From the NCBI GenBank assembly GCA_001414345.1, contig LLCB01000108.1, positions 62,001-126,000 on the forward strand: a stretch of DNA of 64,000 nucleotides, given 5' to 3'. Each line of letters starts with the position of its first letter. The stretch's first letter is position 1. The notes below the pieces were generated by a model, which worked only from the letters and a program-made list of their open reading frames with translations, had not been told where the DNA came from and searched no databases. The stretch is from Hymenoscyphus infarciens. Lineage: Eukaryota > Ascomycota > Leotiomycetes > Helotiales > Helotiaceae. Shown in pieces: positions 46,853-57,284 of the stretch. Both the position numbers and the translations under genes were made by a program.

Positions 46853-47503
46853 GCATGTCAAACTCGTCACGATCATGGTCTAGCGCGTACGACTTTGGGA
46901 TGGGGGTATCAATCTCGGGCATTATTTCACGGCGATGACTCTTGGCTTTAGTCAATATTTTATGTATTCATGAGCTTCTTTTCATCATGTCTCTTTTCTC
47001 GCGCCCCCTGATTTTTGGGCTGGACGGTCTCAGTCAAATTGCATTCGAAGGTCGTTTTAGGCGTAAAAATGAGCGGAGGATTAACAGGGATGTGAAGGGG
47101 TTAGTCAGTTAGGGGAACTTGCACCACCTAGATAGAAAAAAATAAATTCTCCACCTAAACAGAAAGACCCAGATGTTCTACCTCTGCGACAGTCAAACAA
47201 AAGATATGATGTCAAAAATCAGAGTCATGTCTGGTACTAGTGCCACTAATAAGGTTAAAAGCAATCGTGATCAGGACACTCCGCAGGGCTTTGCGTCGTC
47301 CCACAAGTGACAGCCGAAAATGGATCAGCTCGCGACTTGCGACGGTAGAGTAATCGTCATCAAGACTCAACGCCATGTTTTTAGATACAAAGAGGGACCC
47401 CCAATTCATGCGCCGGCTTAATATCAGTACTAAAGGACATGGTTGAGAAGGGCTTCCCAAGTCGCAGTCTAATTCTACACACCAGGCCAACGACTATCTT
47501 CAA
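46853..47503. other. UFD4-Cue2-like intergenic region, no gene seen
   Basis: About 650 bp between two plus-strand genes, containing the UFD4 3' UTR and the promoter of the next gene. A 92-codon minus-strand frame (47212-47490) has no recognisable content. Confidence 0.4.
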
Positions 47504-49176
47504 ATGACAGATAAGGATGGGCTCCAAGCCCAACTGCTGGTATGACTTTTGATGGAAGAGTTAAGACTAGGAGCAATGAAGAATAGCCGTGCTAACTTAG
47601 TTTACAGGAGGACTACAGATCTATAGATTCCTCGACTGCGCTTGCGATTATCTCCGATTTCGATATTTGCGACCCCGCGCAATTGAGCGATGTGCGACAA
47701 ATCCTCGATACGATAAGAGAAGCCGTTCCCTTTGGCGAAGCTACTGGATTCGATGCCAGCGGCGCAAGCGGATCGGCTCCTCAGTCAGGGGCGCTGGATG
47801 ACAGAGGGGAGGATGAGAGTATAAGTGGAAGTGGGAAGAGTCTGCCATGTTGGAAGAGCGAGACCGATGATACTTCTACCGGGCTGTCGATGTCTGTTTC
47901 AGACCTTCAGATTTCGGAGTCGCATGCGGATGCGGATGCGGGTGTGCCTACCAGCAGAGACGAATCGCCGAATAGATCATATACGAGTACTTTGGATGAT
48001 CTGGATGATAGGAGTAAAGAGAAGGCTTTGCTGGGGATATTTCCGATATTGAAGGAGTTTGATATTGTTTGGACGCTGAAGAAATATAAGGGAGATGCGA
48101 GTCTGGCTATTGATGAGTTGATGACGCAGTCTTTCCTCGAAGAAAACGGGAGCCGACATAAAGGGATTGATGCATTCTCGGAAAGCGACATTGCGCCTCA
48201 AGCGCCTAGAAGCAAACGGCATAAGAAAAAGAAGAAACGGCGGGTAGCAACTGAAGATACGGGCAGTCAAGACCAGGAGACAGTTACTCAAAGTAAATGG
48301 GATACAGCGAAACAAGAAATCGAGTTTATCGCGTCGAAAACAGAAATGCCGGAACAGCAAGTCAGTTCACTATACCACAAAAATGGAGGATCCGCCAAAG
48401 CAACAATTTTGGCTATTATCGAGGCTTATAGAGATATATATTCCGAGACAGATGACCCCGTCGTTCACGTCGAAGCATACACCCTCCAAAGAGAATTCCT
48501 CTCGGCCAATCTCTCAGACTTGGAAACACTCATCCACCTCACCAGCCCTTCCCTCCCAAACGCCCACGCTCTAGCCTGTCGACTCACCACCCCATCTCCT
48601 TCATCAAAGCCCAAAATCCAACTCGAGTTCCGCCACGCACCCATAGAATTCCACGAGAACTCCCCTGCAACCCCCACCTCAGCAATAGAAGTGCACACCC
48701 TCTCCACAGACCCCTCTTCAGCAGCTACCTCCTACACCGCAACACGCAATGCATACTTCGACAAAGCAGCCGCTTACTACCGAAAAGGAAAAAGTGATCC
48801 CCTTATGGGTGGTGCAGCGGCATATTACGCTACGGAGGGGCGGAATTATAATGTCATGGCGAAACAGGCGAGTTCTGCTGCTGCTGATTCGCTGGTGGCG
48901 AGGCAGAGTGATGCGACACAATTAGATTTGCATGGTGTGAATGTTAAGGATGCGTTGAGGATTAGTAGGGAGAGGGTTACGAATTGGTGGCATCGTCAGA
49001 AGGGGGAGGGGAGGGCAGGGAGTGGTGGGTATAGGATCGTCACAGGAGTTGGCCATCATAGTGAAGGGGGACGTGGGAAGTTGGGACCGGCGGTTGGGAA
49101 GATGTTGATTCGAGAGGGGTGGAAAGTGGAAGTTGGCAGTGGGGTTTTGGTTGTTAGGGGGGTGGTTAGGAGGTAG
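47504..49176 (+). CDS. CUE-Smr domain protein, Cue2-like no-go decay endonuclease
   Basis: Two exons (47504-47539 and 47608-49176) give 534 aa. The first exon codes only 12 residues before a 68-nt intron with CTAAC branch and TTTACAG acceptor. The N-terminal half is acidic and disordered. A CUE-like helix bundle lies near residues 150-190 (LLGIFPILKEFD, GDASLAIDEL), and a second possible one is at about 245-285 (TEMPEQQVSSLYHKN, AIIEAYRDI). A DUF1771 segment follows (about 390-440: AYFDKAAAYYRKG, AAAYYATEGRNYN), then a C-terminal Smr domain (about 450-534) with LDLHGVNVKDAL and TGVGHHSEGGRG. In yeast Cue2 the D-x-H of the LDLHG motif is needed to cleave mRNA at collided ribosomes; it is present here. 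Orthology to Cue2 is inferred from domain order. Confidence 0.85.
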
Positions 49177-50261
49177 GGATGTGCTTTGGTTTATGAGTGA
49201 TGATTGATGTGGTGATGTGGTGATGTGGTGATGTGATGATGTCCTCGTGTATGATCTGTTTGGCGTTTTTTTGGTGTTGGCTGGATAGCTTTTTTGCTTT
49301 GGGTATGGAGGGGAGGTTGTTTCAGGGATTTCAAGGATTTAGTTATCAGTTATAATTGTCTCTTTTTTATATATGATACGCTTCTTGGTTTTAGTCTTGA
49401 GACGGAATTGCATTCGAAATAGCATGTTCAGTAAATAAATACTCTGTATTGCTATTTCTTGTAAAAAGTTCTCTAAATAAAACATTTTGTAAATCTAAAA
49501 TAATTAGCTGATTTTACGGGAGTAAATAATTCTGCGAATCACGTATTTAGTTGATGTTCTTTGTAACTTCGTTTGGAGGAAGAAAAATTGTGTAAATTCT
49601 TGAGGAGAATTGAATAAATTGTGTAAAATAAATTACAATCGAGCCCTAGAAGTAAATGCCTGTACTCGAGTAGGTAATCCTGGAACAATTTACAGCAGTT
49701 AGCTCATCATATGGACAACCATCCCGTCATCTTGTATACTCGTCCTATCATCTGTTGAGAACATTCTATCACTTCATCCAGTCATAACCTATCTTCATTT
49801 TGTTCTAAATTATTTGAGTTGATAGAACAACGAGAGGTGTTTACTACCGCTTTTGTTGTCCGTTGCGAGTTGTCTCAGAAGCGTAAATCAAGTATTACAA
49901 TAGCTAGTGGTTGCAATTACATTGAGGTGTCAGAAGCGAGGGTCTTTTTCATTGCGAGTTTGAATATTATATTGCCTACCTGCTTTGTACGTGGTTGTCA
50001 CTTGAGACGTACATTATGAGTGCGTTACAGAAATCAAGCAGTGAATAAGAGATTGAGCAGATGATGAGTGTCCCATATCATCAATCACTCAATGCCCATC
50101 TTACCCTTACGGAGGAACTCCTATATATTCCCCTCTTAGCTCTACTTTCAAACCCTAATTTGACTTCCTTCTTCGCATACTTTTGTACGCGAAAAACCCG
50201 ACAAAGAATATTTTCACGACAGAAATAACGACTCAACCAAGACCAGAGAACTGTTCTACTT
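49177..50261. other. Intergenic region with a GATGTGGT minisatellite
   Basis: About 1.1 kb. At 49204-49240 there are four to five tandem copies of GATGTGGT just after the Cue2-like stop. The 13-mer CGTCCTATCATCT at 49741-49753 matches 21622-21634. A short TATA-like CTATATATTCC lies near 50130, about 130 bp before the orphan ATG at 50262. No gene was seen. Confidence 0.45.
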
Positions 50262-50639
50262 ATGTCAAACACAAGTAACTCAACATCCTATCCAAAATGG
50301 CGCATTTGGGTAGAAAAAGCTGGGCCATCCAACTTACAGGAACAACTAAGAAGCGTGGAGAAACTCATTGAGGGGCGACGAACGGAGCCTAGGGTGTATT
50401 ATGAGAACCAGGATGAGGATAGCCACACCACTTCCACCATCCCCCTAGGGTCATCATCAACATCAGGAGTGGCAGTAACAGCTTCGTTATCAGCTGCGAC
50501 TAGGAACGCAAGGAGAACGGATGCGAAGGAGACCAAGGAATTGGAAGAGATGTACACTTTCGCTACTAATCTCCGAGCTGAGATTCAGGAGCGGGTTATT
50601 GAGGAGAAGAGATTTCGGTATTTGTTGCATCGGATTTGA
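50262..50639 (+). CDS. Orphan protein of the W-x(2)-WV family, copy A
   Basis: A single exon of 125 codons runs from ATG at 50262 to TGA. The N-terminal half has PKWRIWVEKAGPSN, a Leu-spaced segment, then EGRRTEPRVYYENQ. The middle is Ser/Thr-rich. The C-terminal third is a predicted coiled coil (ELEEMYTFATNLRAEIQERV) ending RYLLHRI. The N-terminal half resembles the gene at 52333, which has RWLHWVKNYGGP and RRAEEPRFYYEG at the same spacing. I know no family with this pattern. It has no signal peptide or membrane segment. It sits in a gene-poor, repeat-rich stretch with other small orphan genes, so it is probably lineage-specific. Confidence 0.55.
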   Translation: MSNTSNSTSYPKWRIWVEKAGPSNLQEQLRSVEKLIEGRRTEPRVYYENQDEDSHTTSTIPLGSSSTSGVAVTASLSAATRNARRTDAKETKELEEMYTFATNLRAEIQERVIEEKRFRYLLHRI

Positions 50640-51449
50640 GGACTCTCTTCGATTTCGTGAGAAGATGGGAGAAGAGATGAAGCCTGGCGGATTGTGGGCT
50701 TTGGGCTGATTGGGGTGCTTTGTTTAGGTGGGATATTAGGGGATGATGGGCATGGGGATTTTGGATTTAATGATTATTACATGTGCTTTGATTTCTTGTT
50801 GCTTGTCAACTGTTCAGCAAATGTAAAATTTCTGGATCTTGCGAGGTAGGTTTTCATGGGTGTTTGGGATACAAGAGAAAGCATATCGTCCAAAGACTTA
50901 GCAAGTTGGAAGATTAAAACTATCCTCTATTAAGTAATGTGATGGTTAATAATATGGCACGTTCAGAGTGAGTAGTACACTCATTCAGTCCAAAGATCAA
51001 GATATAACCCTCAGCTTCAGAGCTCGCTTACTTCATTCTTTCAAAGCCCAATAGACACCCAGTTTGAGAAACAAGTAAGGTAAAGTACAGAATATCAATA
51101 ATTGACTGGTGGCCTGTCAGTAGTATGCTCATTGAATTTCTCATACCGCCAGTCATCCAATGGGTGACTGACTGCTTGTTAGAAACGTTTACATGTACTT
51201 CTTTGATTGTAAAGTATATGTGCTCGGTGAAGGGCAATTTGTCCTGTTACTTCCACTGCCGCAGTGGCTAGCGCCCACTAACGTCCTGACATCTTCTACA
51301 AACTACAAATAGCTTGCCTTGTCCAGAGTACACTACCATCTTGTACCACAAAGATTTCCTCAATCTTGCAATCATAAAACTCGACTGTCAGCACAATCAT
51401 AAATCTCAACTACCCACACAGTCATAAACAAAACAAAACCACTGTCACA
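50640..51449. other. Spacer with triplicate leader motif, no gene seen
   Basis: About 0.8 kb. At 51368-51430, just before the ORF at 51450, there are three imperfect copies of a CACAATCATAAA(N)CTCAACT-type unit of about 24-27 bp. No other structure was recognised. Confidence 0.4.
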
Positions 51450-51671
51450 ATGCCAGACTCAAGCGCAGCAACTACCTCAAGCTCCTCTCGCCGTCAGCCT
51501 ACTATATCCCACACCATAACCTCAACCAAAGTCACGACCACGACCACAACCACTAAGACTACAACCACAATGCTCGCTAGTGATGTAGGTGTCTCAAGTC
51601 AAACACGTCAAACACAACAAACAAACCAAAAGCAGCAAGCACAACGCTCCGAGCCTATAGATCGTTACTGA
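51450..51671 (+). CDS. Small Ser/Thr/Gln-rich ORF, doubtful gene
   Basis: An ORF of 73 codons starts with ATG at 51450 in a good context (CACA before ATG). It is dominated by Thr, Ser and Gln (for example TKVTTTTTTTKTTTTM), with an Arg/Gln-rich C-terminus. There is no domain, signal peptide or membrane segment. Support is the start context, an A/C-rich leader with triplicate repeats like those before other small genes here, and normal codon mix. Simple-sequence ORFs of this length can arise by chance. Confidence 0.3.
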   Translation: MPDSSAATTSSSSRRQPTISHTITSTKVTTTTTTTKTTTTMLASDVGVSSQTRQTQQTNQKQQAQRSEPIDRY

Positions 51672-52332
51672 AGTCTCCATCTCTCCGGGAAACATTCCTC
51701 TTGTATTCGAATTTCTTCAGGGACGAGGAACAAGCAACCCAATTGAAAACTTACCACAAGACTCGCTAACGACCGCAACGCCGTCTTCAACTACGGAAAC
51801 ATGGAACTTATTTATTGCAGCGAATTTAGGGTTGTGTTGTTTGGGGGTAGGAGTTTAGCGAGGATGGATGGTTTGTCCTTTCTGTGGGGGTTTTTTTTGG
51901 TTGGTGGACGGGATTTGAGAGGCGGTAAATGGGAAAGGTAGGAGCGTGACTCTTACGGGGTTGTGAGACCTACATAAAGTTCATAGTCGGAGTGGGAGTA
52001 GGTACTCATTGAGAGAATTGGCAAGCTATTGTGGCAAAAATTTGAGATTTGAATTGTGACTGAGAGCCTTAGAGCAACCTATGAGCCTTTAAAAGATAAT
52101 TTCAACTCCGCCACATCAAAATTGTTGTAAATGAGTAGTGCTAGGTAAATGCTACATGGTCCCTTAGCTACGTGGCCATTCGCTCTTTGTACTCTCGTGC
52201 CTATAAATACCTGGCCACCGTTGGCCGTGAGATTATAGAATCTCTTGAGTTGAATTACAAACTCTTTCAGCTAGACTGTTCTACTATAACCACGACCTCA
52301 ATCAGCGCACAAGTACAGCCTTCTTCAACCTC
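51672..52332. other. Spacer before orphan copy B, with TATA-like box
   Basis: About 660 bp without a convincing ORF. A TATA-like CTATAAATAC at about 52201-52210 lies some 125 bp upstream of the ATG at 52333 and is probably its core promoter. Confidence 0.45.
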
Positions 52333-52587
52333 ATGTCGAACCCAACCTCCCAAGCATCCAATTTCAACACTCCCACCGAACCAGACACCCCAAGGTGGCT
52401 CCACTGGGTAAAGAACTACGGCGGACCTGTTGCCTCCAAGCAACTCATCCTCATCCAAAAACCCCTCAAGAGACGGGCAGAAGAGCCAAGATTCTACTAC
52501 GAAGGTTTCTTCCCTAACGTGCAATCAAACTCCAATCTCGGAGTACACCAACATTTTTACAAGACATTAGTTCAGAAGCTACCTTGA
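52333..52587 (+). CDS. Orphan protein of the W-x(2)-WV family, copy B
   Basis: A single exon of 84 codons runs from ATG at 52333 to TGA at 52585-52587. It begins MSNPTSQASN and carries PRWLHWVKNYGGP, a 15-residue spacer and RRAEEPRFYYEGFFP, matching copy A (50262-50639) in the W-x(2)-WV, RRxEPR and YYE positions. It lacks the Ser/Thr-rich middle and the C-terminal coiled coil of copy A, so it is either a short paralog or a truncated one. The conserved MSN start and shared block argue that both are real genes. Function unknown. Confidence 0.5.
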   Translation: MSNPTSQASNFNTPTEPDTPRWLHWVKNYGGPVASKQLILIQKPLKRRAEEPRFYYEGFFPNVQSNSNLGVHQHFYKTLVQKLP

Positions 52588-54341
52588 AATAAAAAAAATA
52601 AATCACATGGGCATCTACACAGAACGTCTCATCGAAAATATTGGGGCGAGGGCAGGGGAGGTGAGAAGAAGGCAGGTCCTGGTCTGATGTATTTGAGGGG
52701 CGAAAGCGTTAGTGGTGGAAGTCATTTCATTTTCGTGAAGCCAGGCTGACTTGTTCTTGAAGCTGTAGTGAGTACGGATTTGGGGGCTCTGGAAGATAGA
52801 AAATGGAGAAAAAGTGACGCGAGACACGTGTCGGATATCTAGAATTAGGTAGATATAGTTATTCGTTATTCAAACAGTTGGTTGGAAAGAAAGTTGAAAT
52901 TTAATTATTAAATGGTGTAATAGAATGCAAATAAAAAGTACTTAAGTCGCTATACTAGCTTAGATTTTTCCCACTCTCTGGTTAACCTTAAGAGGCTGGT
53001 CGTCTTTCTTATTATTATATAAAGTAAAATGTCGTAAGTGATTCATTTCCTTCTATAATCTATAACAAATAACTCTCTCTCGCTTAGCACTACTACTAGC
53101 TTTTATCTCTCCTATCCTTGAAACTCAACAAGCTATTGCTATCTAAAACCTTTTTTATAATAATAACGCATGTGGAATAAATATAGTAATTCCCATAATA
53201 AGTAACACTTTAGTCTACAAGAATTTATTATCTGCTACTTCTTATAAGCTTTCGCTTACTCTGTTTTATCTTAGTAGTCGCTGGTTTAGGATTTTAATTC
53301 TATACTAGATTCCTAGTAGACTTCTACTAATATAACTCAGTAGCTTTTAGTCTATTTCCTCTCTAGAGAGTGCCTAGATGGATAGGTAGCCTTTGAGAGA
53401 GGGATTTATAGATATAGTTTATTTTGACTTAATATGTGTAAGAGTGAAAGTAAGGCTGTTCTAGTTCTGTAGCTTATAATAATAATTTGGCTGAATCTTG
53501 GTATATAATTATATACTGACTTCTGTTTTTAAAGTGTGTCGGGAACTAAGTATATATGGAAACTCGAGATCAGTAGCCTCGCTTAATCTACCTACGAACT
53601 TCGCCTTCCTAACTAAGTCCTCAAGTCACTAACTTGTTTTATTACGTAGTTTTGGGCTTTTTGATGTAACATCCAAGTTTCAATTATGAAAATATGAATA
53701 AAAGGGGGCTGAAGTATCGATCGCTCTCTTGGCTTGGGCCGCCAAGAAATTTTGGAGGGAGTATCACTTGACAGAGGTGACTTGTAGTTTTAAAAAGAGC
53801 GTAGCATTGAGCTCCCAAAGTCTACTTGGAACCAAGTCGCCAGTTGGTGAAGATAGGATGTTTTTGATGTAAGATAGTTCCGGAGAGTTGTCATTCTATG
53901 ATTGAGTTATGATTGGTTCTAGTCCCTCCATCCAAAGCTCATAAGGGGTACTTGAATGCTCCCAATATCGCTTTACGAGGCGAGATTCGCCAATCAAATT
54001 CTCCGCTCTCACACTTGTTCACTGCTCAAGAATTTCTTACAAGGCAATTGGTTCATTGACTAGGAATTTATCGGATGTGTGACGACACTGCCTCAACCCA
54101 GCCACAGATGACGTTTCTACAATGAAATTGCCAGACCAGCTTCTTATTCAACACAGAGCTCAAAAGAGTCAGCTCTAAACTCCACTCTCGTTCAGCTCAA
54201 TCTTTCTCCAGACACGTTGACACTTATACACATACCAGCACACAAATACGCTCCCAAACACCCTCTTGTATTCCCTTCATACCTCCCCCCCTGGCATAAA
54301 GCCAAAAAGATTCACACTCGCTATCAATCCCAAAACACAAA
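52588..54341. other. Gene-free stretch with a degraded AT-rich segment
   Basis: From about 52880 to 53660 the DNA is AT-rich with frequent stops, less extreme than the 25-32 kb block, and may be a decayed repeat. The rest has normal composition. No gene was seen. The final 150 bases are the CA-rich leader of the next gene. Confidence 0.45.
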
Positions 54342-55719
54342 ATGTGCACTCGCCATTTAATCAAGCACCGAATGTGCAAACACACATCCAACCACCACGG
54401 AGAAAACAATCAAGGCTACAAATGGTTTCTCTGCGAACAAGCCAATGAAGCCGAAGCCAGAAATAAAAACACCATGCTCTCAGGACCTGTAAGTGGTGAG
54501 GTATTGTTCTGCCTACTTTCCAATTCACCTGTTTCCTCTCAATCCACTCCTACTTCCCAAAACTTGTCCCCGGATCCCAAATCCCACGCCCCTCCACAAC
54601 CTATTCCTCCCCGCAATTACTCACCTCAATTCCTCTCGGTAAACAAAAACTCAAACCCCTGACCGGTCCCCGTAGAACTGCCCAAGCAAAAGCGCTGGAC
54701 CTGACCGCTGGGCTTCCCCCAGGCCTCCATGGTCGACCCCCATGCACGACAACGACGACTGGTGTGATCACTGTCGCAGCCGTTTAGTTTGGACCCCCAC
54801 TGTCATCCTGCTGTTAGAGAATAAACTTAAACGCGGCAAGCGAACACGGAAAACGGAGACACGGGCCGAGGATGTTAGGAGGGCGGAGATAGGTCTGCAC
54901 AACGAATAAAAGCTAGGAATATATTCAGAATATTCACGATTTTCCACGGATAAAATACCCTTCGAATTATTCAAGAATAAGGAGCGTTTGGGGTGTAAAT
55001 AGCAGTCGTTTATTCATGAATATCCTATATTCTCCACCCTTTTGGTATAGTTTCCCACTTATCTAAATATATATGAAAATCCCTTGAAATTATCCGCTTT
55101 AGTCGCTTTCGTCATCTCGATTAGGGGCGTTTCTGGGCTAAAAAGTAGATAAATTATTAAATGAGGTGAAAAGAGTAGAGCCTTTCGACCCTTTCGACGT
55201 CGAAACCTTAGTTTAAAGGTCACGTGTATAATGTTTTAGAAAGTGGGGTGTCATGTGATACTCTTTGATATAACACCCTATTTCACATAATATAAGTGCT
55301 AAAGAGTAGGGACGATAGTAATCTATTAATAATAATTAAAAGTAAGTGAATTTATAGTTTAGTTATGTTTAAATATATATATAAAAAGGGAGTAAACTTC
55401 AACTTATACGAACCCTCTATACTAAGACCTAGTGGGCGGATATTAAGCTCAATGAATAGAAACTATTCGTAATATATTCATTTAAGCTCTTATCGCTCGA
55501 ATAATCGCTCGAATACTATATATTTATTTAATATTTATAATAAATAATTAATATTTTATTCATCTATTCGTTGTGCAGACCTAGGCGGAGATGGTGTGTG
55601 TTATGGAGGATAAACTTGCTCGGGGTATGGGTATTCGGCGGGAAGAGGGTGGTAAGGAAGATTTTGGGAAGGAGGAGGAGAGTGGTGAGGTTAGGGTTAA
55701 TCATAAGGGTCGGGATTGA
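54342..55719 (+). pseudogene. Cys/His-rich orphan gene split by a hAT-like element
   Basis: Exon 1 (54342-54488) codes 49 residues starting MCTRHLIKHRMCKHTSNHHG, then KWFLCEQAN. An intron (54489-54675, GTAAGT donor, CTGACC branch, CGTAG acceptor) joins in phase 0 to exon 2, with NCPSKSAGPDRWASP and DDWCDHCRSR. The frame runs to 54889, where the element at 54890-55583 begins; a stop in its inverted repeat (54907-54909) now ends the protein at 126 aa. Beyond the element, from the second copy of the target duplication, the same frame reopens (VCVMEDKLARG) and stops at 55717-55719. Small fungal proteins starting MC-x(n)-CxH are known to me only as uncharacterised orphans. Intron retention would give a 106-aa variant. 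Function unknown. Confidence 0.65.
54890..55583. mobile_element. hAT-like non-autonomous transposon (MITE), 694 bp
   Basis: A perfect 19-bp terminal inverted repeat, TAGGTCTGCACAACGAATA at 54890-54908 and its inverse at 55565-55583, is flanked by an 8-bp direct duplication, GGCGGAGA at 54882-54889 and 55584-55591. Eight-base duplications and TIRs starting TAG fit the hAT superfamily. The interior is AT-rich with no ORF, so it must have been moved by a transposase coded elsewhere. It sits inside exon 2 of the orphan gene. Confidence 0.9.
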
Positions 55720-57284
55720 ATGAAGGTTTGGGTTTCCGTGGGGTTTCGGAGGAGAGCGTTGATGTTTGGGGGTTTTAAATGAGAAGTAAAACATGATGGT
55801 TCTTGATTCTCTTTGGGGTCGGGGATGTGTGAATGGGGTCTTGAACTGGGGAGAAAATAATTGGAGTCGGTTTGTTTTGGGAGAGCAATGGATTTGAGTT
55901 GGTGATGAGGATTGATTTGTGATATTAAATTAGTCGCAGTGCGACTTAAAAGAGGCTAATAAAGGAACTCACTACTATGCCTCATCTAATAACCATGAGA
56001 ATGACTAGAAGAGAAGCCATGTAAGTGTGTATGCGGTACTTTTGTTTACCTACCACCCTGAGGCCTAAATTATCTTATTCCCGCTTCGTTTTTTTATTAT
56101 TAATAAAAATGACTCTCTACTTCATTTTCTCATTTGAATCAGCTGTTTTCTGGCAGTGCTATTATTGCTGTTTATGCCAAGTGGGAGATTGGAAATCATA
56201 TTTTGGGACCTAGTTATTTACACAGCTTGAATGGGAAAAACCTCCCTTTTTGCACTTTGTCTACCCCCGCAAAAACGCAGATTATATACGACACATTGAT
56301 CAGAAAAATACATAAAAATTATAGGTAGATTCCGAGTTAACCTAGTGATAATGGGACTGGGTTTTAGATAGTATAATAGTAATATTCCATTGAAATTGTA
56401 AGGGAATAGCACGACGTAAGGGGGAAGTTTTTTGCGTCCCCTCAGCGCCCAAGCAATCGATCGCCCCCTGAGCTGCCAGGAGTAGCACGTGGTGAGAAGG
56501 GTTGGGAGAGGGGGTTATTGAAGATAAATAATTACTTGAAAGATGTAGATGTTCAAAAAAGATTCGGATTAATTGAGCCCCTGTTACATATTCCCAGTCT
56601 CCAACTGAATTTCCTTCGTTCTTGATGTTTCAAGCCTCCTCCGATAATCGGCATTCAGGCTTGATACCCCCACCCCCCTCTCCTCTAACTCTTTCTGAGT
56701 AAGCCGCAAATGAGCTGCCAGTAAACCAGAGAGTAAGCCACCAAGTTAGCTACCAAGTCCGGCTCGATCGTGGCATTTCAGCACGACCTTGTGCTCACCA
56801 CAACACAACATCTCAAGCCCCAGAAGAAAATCACAAAAATAAAGTAAAAATACTAGAAGACTGAGCAATTACTAATTAGTCTCTGTATAGAAGCTTGCGC
56901 TTTTTCAAGTCGTGGTTGCGATTTAATTCTAATTGCGAATGTATGTCATTTCTTCCGGACATCTTTTGGTTAATTTAGAGGGGAGAACGCCCTCTTGAAA
57001 TTGTTTAAATAGTACACTTGGTAATAGCGGGCTGGTGATGACGACAGCTTGAATGGTCGATGAGCATCATTCTTGGGAAGGACCAAATGGAATTTTGTAA
57101 CAAAACACAAATTTTCGTGAAACGTAAATTGTCAACATTGTCCAAAACTTTCAGATCCTCTAGAAAAATTTCGTACTTTTCGAAGCAATCCCGAGGTTCA
57201 AGCGCGGGAGAAATGAAGTGTAGAATCGCTTCTCATTCTCATTCATCTATCAATCATGGTATCATTACCCCCCCTTTCCCCCTC
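55720..57284. other. Intergenic region before BCKDH E1 alpha, no gene seen
   Basis: About 1.6 kb. It begins with the 3' flank of the split orphan gene. Short ORFs at 56025-56328 and 57060-57431 show no domain, and the latter overlaps the E1 alpha 3' end on the other strand. No repeats of note. Confidence 0.4.
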
